Assembly (NCBI GenBank): GCA_020746995.1
Contig: JAGPXD010000004.1
Span: forward strand, 2,294,001-2,358,000
Reading direction: 5' to 3'
DNA: 64,000 bases
Origin: Plectosphaerella cucumerina
Lineage: Eukaryota; Ascomycota; Sordariomycetes; Glomerellales; Plectosphaerellaceae
Under the pieces are notes generated by a model. That model saw only the letters and a program-made list of their open reading frames with translations. It made no database searches and was not told the origin of the DNA. Position 1 is the stretch's first letter. Each line of letters opens with the position of its first letter. Positions 56,836 to 64,000 of the stretch are shown here, in pieces. The translations under genes were made by a program, and so were the position numbers.

Positions 56836-58875
56836 GGTGCCCTCTTTCAAGCAAGTGGCGATTTCCCCGCCGTCTTTCCCCCCTTTTTTTCAGATTGTCG
56901 TCGGAATCGTCTCCGGGCTATATCCGGATAGTCGAATCTCGATGAGGTCCTGTGGTCGCTGGCGTTCAGGTCCTCGTCATAGGCCGATGTTTGGTGATGT
57001 GCAATGTTTGATTGTTTCTTCTTCCTCTTCCCCCCTTCTTTTTAAAGAGCGATGAACTCTGTCAATGAAAAGAAATCCTTCATGACATGCCGGCCGGAAG
57101 GGCGTGCGCCTTGACGTGCTTTTCCATCCCGACAGGGGGTGCCGGCCCCGGGGCCGATGGAGGGGTCCCACCGTCCATCACTGGGGACGATTTATAATGG
57201 AAACTCGGCGTTCCCCCCGCCTTGTGGGCTTTTGACTTGACTTTCCCTGGTCAACGTGGGCAGCACTGTCGGACAGTTTCCCCGATGGAAAGCCGCCTGA
57301 TCGGGTAGGCCCCTGAAGGAAGCAGAGGAAGAGGCACAGCAACTCGAACGGCGGGCGGGATGGTGGCGCTGATTGTGCGCATTGTGCGTCTACAAGGGGT
57401 AAGGACCGACGCCCTGGTGCGTGCCAGCAGCAGTCCGCCTGCAGATGGGATTCGCGGCTCTCGCATGCCTCGGATCGAGTGTCCACCACCAAGAAAACCC
57501 ATATTGGTCTCTGCAGAGGGTCCCCTGTCACAAGTAGGGAAACGAGCAGGAACCACGATTTTGCCTGGTACAGCAGACAGGTCCCGGTCTATACAGCCAT
57601 ACTTGTATATCAGGCTCGCGGCATGTGGTGGCAGCAGTGTGTAAGTAGTCAGAGTCGTTCTTCCTGTTGCCCCTGTTCTGAGACGCGCATGTATCGCCGG
57701 GTGTCATTGTAGCCCTGGGGTTTGCGAACAACGCCCGATACCAATGTTCCCCCTTTCCCCCTTGGCCGTTGGAAACGGCCCAGCTTTGGCCTGTCAAGTT
57801 TCTGGCAGCTGCTGGGCGCGTTGCTGTGCCGTCGGCAAAAAGCATAGCCTGCAGGCGGGAGAAGGCGCGGTACGAGTACGGTCGCAGAACCCCACGGAAG
57901 CGGTCTGGACCTGGCCCCCAGTACAGTAGGGCAGCCTGCAACTGGCAAGCCAGTCTTGTCGTGGACTAGTGGTTGTGTGGTGAAGTGTCTGACTGGGCCT
58001 CAAAAACTCCGTCACCGAGAGATGCCCGCCGGCCGCCCTTGCCGCCCAGGCCACTGCCGGGTTAGCTTCGTGGCGGCTCAGGGCAAGCCGAATTCATCGC
58101 CCCTCATCAAACATCAACCAGCAGTAGGCTGCCCACCCATGACGCAGGAAACCTCGCCGGCCGGCAAGACGTCAGTTCGGCCCCTCCATGGAGCGCGGCA
58201 TCACCCGCGACCACCGTCATCTCCGGCCAGAAAAATTGGAGTGGCGCAACGGCAACCTGCTGCTCGCGTGCATCTGTCATCCCCCTGTTATCACGGGCCG
58301 GACCCTGGTCTGGCCTTGATCTGGTCTCGTCAGGCACGTCAAGCCCGTGATTCGTAAAAAGGGACAATGCATAGATTGACGCCGATGTGGCCAGTCTACT
58401 GGGATGCTGCGCTGATATGCCCGCTCCCATTCTCCTTGTGCGCCGACTCTAAAAAGCGACAAATAAAAACAAGAGGAGAAGAGCCTCGGCGGCGGGCTGT
58501 CCCCGCGACCCCGCCAAGCGCACCCCCTCGTCATCTCCAGGGGTTGGCCAGCATCGTCCAACGGTGGTGCACAACGCATTTTGATCTCGCAATATCATTT
58601 TCCGGCGGAAGGAGGCGGGGAGGGGGGCACGGGGTGGTGGGTTTCGATTGTATTCTCTGGCCCCTCTGCTCCGTGTGCTTCGATGATGATAACAGAATAG
58701 CCACGACTCGTGGGTACAGCGTCGATGTTTTGGGTGTGCGGACAGGCGTGCTGGCAAGCAGGCAGGTAGGTAGACCGGCGGCAAAAAAAATGTTGCATCT
58801 CTGGTCGAGTGGCCGGCCTGACATCTGCCCTGCCCGCCCACCGTTGCCTGCCAGAATCGGCTCGGCAGGCAGAGG
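56836..58875. other. 2-kb gene-poor region
   Basis: Upstream of the MCT-like gene (minus) and downstream of the Zn2Cys6 gene. It contains a T-rich stretch (56880-56895) and a CAGGTAGGTAGAC word (about 58763), but no gene or structured RNA I can support. Confidence 0.45.
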
Positions 58876-59717
58876 CTACGGGTGCTTCCTGATCTGGAAG
58901 CTTGGCAAGTCGCTGTCCGAAATGATGGACACGGCTTTCGAGGATGGCGCGGCCGGGGACAGTGCTGGGGCATCGGGACCGACGACGCCCATCGCGAGGG
59001 TCATGCGGGCCTTGAAGGCGTCCAGGAAGCTCGGCCTCAGGGACGGTTCGAGTTGTGATACGTACGTTCTCCTGTGAGGGGAAAGGGTCGGTTGTATTAG
59101 CTGGAGACGCCAGGGTGAAAATTTGTGGCCTAGCACACGCGCGCGATTCGGGGGCGGGGAAGAGCTTACAACGAGTCCACCAGGGCCGTAATCTCGTCCG
59201 ACGCCACGAGAGCCTCGGCCGCGGCTCGTGGCATGCCAGCCTCGACTTCAGCGGCATTGCCTGCCGTGGACAGCTGCACGAGTAGGTCTCCGTCGTTGAT
59301 GAACCTGACGAGCTCTTCGAGGTCCGTCCGGATGTTTGCGCGCCGGATGCGTCGCAGTATGTCTATCGACTCGGCCTCGGAGCGGCCTGACAGCACGGTA
59401 AAGAGCTGGTCGTAAAGCGCGATCTGGCGCTGCAGCTCGTCATTCCTCTTCCTCAAGGCGGCTGCCCTCGTGAGGTCGGGGTCGCCGTCATACTCGCACT
59501 CTTGTAGGCCGGCAGCGGCGCATGTGGTGCACACGGGGCGGCGGCCGTCACATTTCGACTTTCTTCGGCGGCATGGCGTGCATGCTATCCTCGTCTGCGG
59601 GCGTTTCCTGGACGAGGACGAGGACGATTGCGGTGCGGATTCCGACTCCTCCCTGGCGACCGGCTCCTCTGAGCGTCCAGCATGAGCCGCGGGTAGGATG
59701 TCGCGGAGTGGCTTCAT
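58876..59717 (-). CDS. Small Zn2Cys6 transcription factor (247 aa, 2 exons)
   Basis: Fungal binuclear-cluster regulator. Exon 1 is 59170-59717 and exon 2 is 58876-59071 (GTAAGC/ACAG, phase 2; joins ITALVDSL-RTYVSQLEPS). The Zn2Cys6 cluster is complete: cysteines 46, 49, 56, 63, 66 and 74 in IACTPCRRRKSKCDGRRPVC followed by TTCAAAGLQEC (C-x2-C-x6-C-x5-C-x2-C-x7-C). It is followed by a short coiled-coil dimerisation region (LRKRNDELQRQIALYDQLFT). The remaining ~140 residues lack the large fungal-specific transcription-factor middle domain usual in this family (members are often 600-900 aa), so it may be a dedicated small regulator or a partner in heterodimers. Target genes cannot be read from the sequence. 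Skipping the intron would end the protein just after VDSL. Confidence 0.85.
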
Positions 59718-60880
59718 ACTCAACGCGGCGGGAAGCGGGACGGGACGTGTCGGCCAGCGCCGTCAACCTCGCAAATGCCACGGGCTGCAGCAGATGAGAG
59801 GCTCGTGGCCGGCGGCGGCGGCGGCGGCGAGGGACGAGCAGGAGGGAGGAAAAAGTGATGTCGTTGTGACGGCCCAGGGCTGGCGGCTGCAAGTGATGGG
59901 ATGGGCGGGAGCGAGCGAGCGAAGGGGGCCCAGAACCCGACGTGACCCCTCTTGCGCGCTCCTCCTCTGGGCTCGCCACTTCTGGCTTGCTGGCTGAAAG
60001 GCGGCGGGGTGGCCTACGAAGGATCCAATCAAAACCAATAGGCAGATGATCCCTACTCGTAGTCCCGACCGTCTTCAGCAAGAGGCCTTTGCTTCCTCGC
60101 CCGCTTGTCGCGGCCGTGAGTTTGTGGGCGACGGGTACGAAGTTCGATCCCCAGTCGAATGCACTTCGGGAGCGGCCCTGGTCTGGCTGCATGAATCACT
60201 GAGAGCTTTCCGTCACCCGGTTTCTCGGGCTAGGGCGGAAGGCGGGAGGGAGGGAAGGGAAGGGCAGGGAATGATGTAACTTGGCCCCCTCCTGTCCAAT
60301 TAGGAGCCGCGGTGTCGTTCCCCTCAGGACGGTGGTCGGCCGATGGCGGGGTTGACTCCGACCGCCTGTGCTAACCTGCTGGAGGTGAGGCCGTGAGGGG
60401 CAGAATGCCAAGGTTCAGGTCGGTCGCTTCTTTCCATCCGGTGAGGTCGCGGACCCTCTTCGTCACCGACGAACCCTTTTCCCTTCGACATGGTTCGGTC
60501 GGCGTCCACAGCCACGGCCGTCTGCAGCTTCGTAGACACCCACCGCCCAGCCCAGACCTTCCAGACCTTCGTTGTCCGCGGCATCGTTCAGGGGATGGTG
60601 GGTGACGTTGGTGGCACGGCTTAGGCAGGCCGCATTTCAGATGGGTGTGGTTTGGCGGAATTCGGATCCGATTCGAGGCAATTCCCGACGTGCTCGTCCG
60701 AGCAGATCGGAGGGTGGGTGGTGGGGCGGTCGGCCAACGCTGGCAAATTCGACATCAGGGGCAAAGGAGGGTTGATTCTTTGATGCGATTGTTCGTCTCC
60801 AAGGACAGAACACCCGACAACCCTTTTTGTCTGTCAAAGGCCTTGCGTGTCGGCAGTGTTCGAATTCCAGCGGTGGATGC
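59718..60880. other. Intergenic region between the two downstream regulators
   Basis: 1.16 kb upstream of the Zn2Cys6 gene and 3' of the ATF-like bZIP gene. A GGC run (59811-59829) sits near the Zn2Cys6 start. No supported gene. Confidence 0.4.
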
Positions 60881-61855
60881 TTATCGCCGATGGCCTGGCC
60901 GACATGCAGACGCGTTGCTGACTTGGCTGGCCACGTTGGAGATGTACGCCTGTATGACCTCGCAGTTGCAGTCTCCGTGCTGCAGGATCTGATTCTTGAG
61001 GGTGAGAATCTCTTCTCGGAGAGCAGCAGCAGAGGCTTCAAGGAAGATGTGGTCTTCGGTGACCTGCTTTTCCCTGGCTGCAAGGTCGATTTCGAACTGC
61101 CTGGACTTGTCTCGGCAGCGTTTGGCGGCAGCACGATTCTTGACCCGGTACTTCTTTCCTGTACCCGGAGCGGCGACCTCAGGCTCCCCCGTACGAGGCC
61201 GCTTGCTGCTTGACGCGCCGACTTCCAGCAGATCACTCTCAGACTCTCCAGGCGGTGTTGCTATGGTGTCTGTGCATGCGGACTGGGATGTCTTCCACCC
61301 GAGCGTCTGAAGATTTCCGAGAGGCTGGCCTGATCGCTTGATTGGTTTCTGGGTTCCCGTGACCGGGGAAACAGTCGTCGTTTTCTCTCGGGTTTCAACG
61401 ACTTGGTGGACGGCGTGGGCTTGGCCCGGTACCGTCTGGGCATGGTGCCAGGTCGGGGTCAGCTGCGGCGTTGGCGGCATAGTTGAAGCCCAGGAACCCT
61501 CGGTCTCGTAGTGGTTGCCGTCGTGACACCCTGGCGTCTGAGGATGTTGCTGTTGGAAGAAAAATCCCTCCGAAAGGGGCGACCACATGGCACAAGCAGT
61601 CCCAGGGCCCTCTTCTTGGTAAGCGAGTGCCGCTGTTGCCCACTGCTGCTCGTCGATGGGTTGGGAGGAAGCCGCCCATCGATGTCCGTATGCGTCGCCT
61701 ATGAATGTAGACCCATGCTGCCACTGGGACCAACCCGCCTGTGTACCGTAAGCCTCTGGCGGTACCAGGTTCCGGGGAATGCCAACGTCCCCGGCAGTGT
61801 CTGGGGGAGGTCCTGTCATAGTGGCATGATACGTGTACGTCACCGGGTCGTCCAT
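60881..61855 (-). CDS. bZIP transcription factor, ATF/CREB-like (324 aa)
   Basis: Intronless. The N-terminal ~220 residues are Gln/Pro/Thr/His-rich (for example FFFQQQHPQTPGCHDGNHYE), a probable activation region. The bZIP domain starts near residue 234: KKYRVKNRAAAKRCRDKSRQ, in which N-R-x-A-A-x-R-x-R contacts DNA, followed by the zipper region LAAREKQVTEDHIFLEASAA and ALREEILTLKNQILQHGDCN. The tail CNCEVIQAYISNVA matches the short conserved C-terminal motif (LKNxILxHGDC.C..IQ.YI) typical of fungal ATF-like bZIPs. These bind CRE-type sites such as TGACGTCA. No stress-kinase motif is evident. Its neighbour is a Zn2Cys6 regulator in the same orientation, 1.2 kb downstream. The specific subfamily name is not assigned. 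Confidence 0.85.
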   Translation of the reverse strand: MDDPVTYTYHATMTGPPPDTAGDVGIPRNLVPPEAYGTQAGWSQWQHGSTFIGDAYGHRWAASSQPIDEQQWATAALAYQEEGPGTACAMWSPLSEGFFFQQQHPQTPGCHDGNHYETEGSWASTMPPTPQLTPTWHHAQTVPGQAHAVHQVVETREKTTTVSPVTGTQKPIKRSGQPLGNLQTLGWKTSQSACTDTIATPPGESESDLLEVGASSSKRPRTGEPEVAAPGTGKKYRVKNRAAAKRCRDKSRQFEIDLAAREKQVTEDHIFLEASAAALREEILTLKNQILQHGDCNCEVIQAYISNVASQVSNASACRPGHRR

Positions 61856-62520
61856 GCTGGCGATAACCTCGTGAAAGGATATCGAGTACCAGGTCGGAAT
61901 CGAACTGTACGAGAGGAAATTGTGAAATGTGATAGCTGGCCGGAGATGGGCTTCAGGGGAGCACCCGCGGGGTGATGCTGAAGTTCCAGTTCAGAGGGGC
62001 CAACAAGCCTCTCCTTGGCAGAAACGCGGTCCGTCGGGCAGGTCGAGGAGGCGGATGACCGGGAGGTTGGTTGTGTTTGGGCAAGGATATTGCAGTATGT
62101 TTGCGTGTCTGCGTTGTGGCGCAGAGACTGATGAGAAGAGTCACAGCCTGTGTAGGTGCGGCCGGTCGACTGCAGGCTGGCTCGCGAAGATGGCGACAAA
62201 ATTCGCCAGGCCGACAGATGGTGGTAGGAGGAGGAATAAAGGGGTGACGTGCAACCACCGTCAGCGTTGGATGGGAGTCGATGGAGATATGTACCCTCGC
62301 TCGGAGACGAGGTGTGGTTGATGCCTGTGGAAAGGCTGCACGTCTCTCTGGGGCTCGCAGGGTTGCCGTACTCGGCCCCCCGTCGGTCTCTGCAAGGAAA
62401 CGCCGCGCCGTGGTGTGGCACCCGTGCCCATGGTCAGCCCACGCTAGGAACAAACAACCCGCCTGATGGGAGCTTTTGATCTGTGTAAAGGGCCAAGGGC
62501 CATGCAGGAAATGTTGAGTT

Positions 62521-62535
62521 TACCTAGAAAGGTAC
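62521..62535. promoter_or_regulatory. Interrupted palindrome TACCTAGAAAGGTAC
   Basis: Arms TACCT and AGGTA flank a 4-base centre, with an extra C; a near copy, TACCTAGAAAGTACC, is at 54792-54806. The match between two separate intergenic places suggests a recurring site; the factor is unknown. Confidence 0.3.
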
Positions 62536-63413
62536 AACCTGGTGCGCTGGGTAGCGGGAGCTGTCGAGATTCTGGGACGCTCAAGAGACGGTTGAGAGAG
62601 GGAACGGGCTTGCTCCGGCAAACCTTGAGGCTTCTCCAACGGCGCCTAGGCCTTCCGAATGGGCCCAGGCGCGCGCGGTGCATCCGGGCAGACGAGACGA
62701 ATCTCTTCCCTCAAGATCGCCCGACGTCGAGGCCCGAACCAGCAAGGCAGGTAAGTAGGCGGAGGAATTGGGACATGGCGCGGCGCCGCAGAAGCACAGG
62801 GTAGGGTGGGCGAAGGCAGGATGGCAGGGGTCTCTGGGCATGATCATGATAGTCGAACCATGGATCTACAGTGCTCCAGCTGCTTGATACCCGCAAGATG
62901 GCATATCTGGGACGGGTGCGGCGGGCGTGGACTTCCAGGTTGGAGGGGTGTCGAGGTGGATGGAGGGTCTGGGGGCGGAAGTCGGGCTGGCGGGCTGTCT
63001 GCATGTACGTAGGAATTGGCAGGTAGGAGGTATGAAGGTAGGTACATATCTTGGCTCGCTTGGTCGCTCCAGCCCTAAGAAGAAGACGGGAGAAAGCAGG
63101 AGTGACGGGAGTGCTTGCTTGCTTCCGGCTGTGCCTGCCCCCTTCCCGCTTCTGGGGGACCTTGCAAGGGCGTTGCTCCCCTCCCATGTGACATGCGCAT
63201 CCAATGGGAGCCGTCCGGGATGTTCTCCGGAGCCTCCAACCAACCAGAAGCCCTAATGAGTCCGGGACCCCCTCCGAGGACTTGCGCGCCAGTGGTTGGG
63301 GGCGGATAGCAAGTTCCAGTCGCAGTGTCCCCGGAGTAGGCACCTTCCCGACCATGCTCGTACGAAGCACACACTGCAGGTGGTGGATGTTCAATTTGCT
63401 GCGGCCCCTCCAG

Positions 63414-63448
63414 CCCTCGCCCCTCGCCCCTCGCCCCTCGCCCCTCGC
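63414..63448. repeat. 7-bp tandem repeat CCCTCGC x5
   Basis: Five exact consecutive copies in a C-rich stretch; intergenic. On the other strand it reads GCGAGGG. Confidence 0.85.
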
Positions 63449-64000
63449 CCTCACTGCTGGCTTGCCGCCCCTCACCCCCCTTCCCCCTTTTCTCCCCTCT
63501 CTCTTTCCCCCTTCCAAGTTGACACTGGATCCCGGTCCCCCACGGTGCCATCTTTTCTCGCTTCCAACCTGTCCTGGGGCGCGATCGCCAACTCCACGGG
63601 GCCCTATGATCATCGGAGACTCGGTTCATCAACAAAAGAAAAAAAAAAAAAAAAGGCAGAAAAGCTCGAGTGCGGTCAAAGAAACGGACGAAACTCCGTT
63701 CCGTCAGGATGCTGCGCGCCACAAACCCAGCTGAATCGACACACTCACCTGTCACAAAAACTTCCATGCTCTGTAATACAGCCCAGGGGATCGACAAAGC
63801 ATGCCGGCGAGGGTGCGACGATGTTGTGTGTGTGGTGTGCTTGTGAGTCTGCATGCCAAGGTAACATCGTGAGCGGCTTGGCATATGTGACAGAGGCGCA
63901 ACTTGAAGGGTGGACGAAGTACGGTGCCGAGCACCCAGCACAAGCCACCTACTTGTCGTCCATGTAGGAGTGTGTAAGAAATATGCATACTGCATGTGAG

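Larger units (their letters stand above)
61856..64000. other. 2.1-kb upstream region of the ATF-like bZIP gene, gene-poor
   Basis: No supported gene to the end of the window. It includes TACCTAGAAAGGTAC (62521-62535), AGGTAGG/AGGTAGGTACAT words (about 63022-63046), five copies of CCCTCGC and an A-tract (63639-63655). A long non-coding upstream region is common for fungal regulators. Confidence 0.45.

Noticed and set aside
61840..62421. 193-codon minus-strand frame overlapping the start of the ATF-like bZIP
   Set aside because: It was considered as an overlapping upstream reading frame controlling the bZIP, but its first codon is not ATG and no conserved peptide is visible.

Overview
The window looks like nuclear DNA of a filamentous ascomycete, most likely a Sordariomycete. 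Genes carry short GT-AG introns (about 50-75 nt), codons strongly prefer C or G in the third position, leaders are long and pyrimidine-rich, and TAGGTACC-like words recur in the intergenic DNA. The gene set is typically fungal: a fungal tetraspanin, Zn2Cys6 and bZIP regulators, a CENP-O-type kinetochore protein, a GPI wall protein and a small secreted cysteine-rich protein. I cannot name the species from sequence alone. I support 23 protein-coding genes and found no tRNA, rRNA, CRISPR array, intact transposon or clear RIP-type AT-rich decay.

0-8.3 kb: a YAP-like bZIP regulator (+), a Pls1/Tsp3-size tetraspanin (+), a NIPA/DUF803 magnesium-transporter-like protein (-) and, divergent from it, V-ATPase subunit E (+). 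8.6-11.2 kb: an 843-aa protein (-) with an N-terminal PCNA-binding (PIP) box and a conserved C-terminal helical region that I tentatively place with Nse6/SLF2 (CANIN) SMC5/6 factors. 11.2-15.2 kb is a gene-poor gap. 15.3-23 kb: a Dnf-type P4-ATPase lipid flippase and an Msc7-like aldehyde dehydrogenase, both (+). 23.3-25.1 kb: an SLC33-type acetyl-CoA transporter (-). 26.4-27.3 kb: CENP-O/Mcm21 (+). 28.4-29.3 kb: a proline-rich GPI-anchored surface protein (-).

29.3-32.1 kb is gene-poor. Then come YAE1 (-), an MFSD10-like MFS carrier (-), a 129-aa unknown membrane protein (+), an 8-cysteine secreted protein (-), glutamate decarboxylase (+) and a 1084-aa fungal protein of unknown function (-) with an unusually long first intron. 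45.7-47.6 kb is empty. A roadblock-type dynein light chain (-) and IPI1 (+) share a 426-bp divergent promoter. They are followed by a Ded1/DDX3-like DEAD-box helicase (+), phosphopantothenate-cysteine ligase (-) and an MCT-like MFS carrier (-). The last 7 kb is sparse and holds a small Zn2Cys6 regulator (-) and an ATF/CREB-like bZIP (-).

No metabolic gene cluster is evident. Most genes are housekeeping (vacuolar acidification, lipid asymmetry, CoA synthesis, ribosome assembly, kinetochore, dynein), interspersed with accessory surface, secreted and regulatory genes set in long non-coding stretches. The best candidates for something little described are the PIP-box/CANIN-like protein, the 1084-aa protein, the 129-aa membrane protein, the 8-Cys secreted protein and the Arg-Pro-Ser repeated tail of the P4-ATPase.
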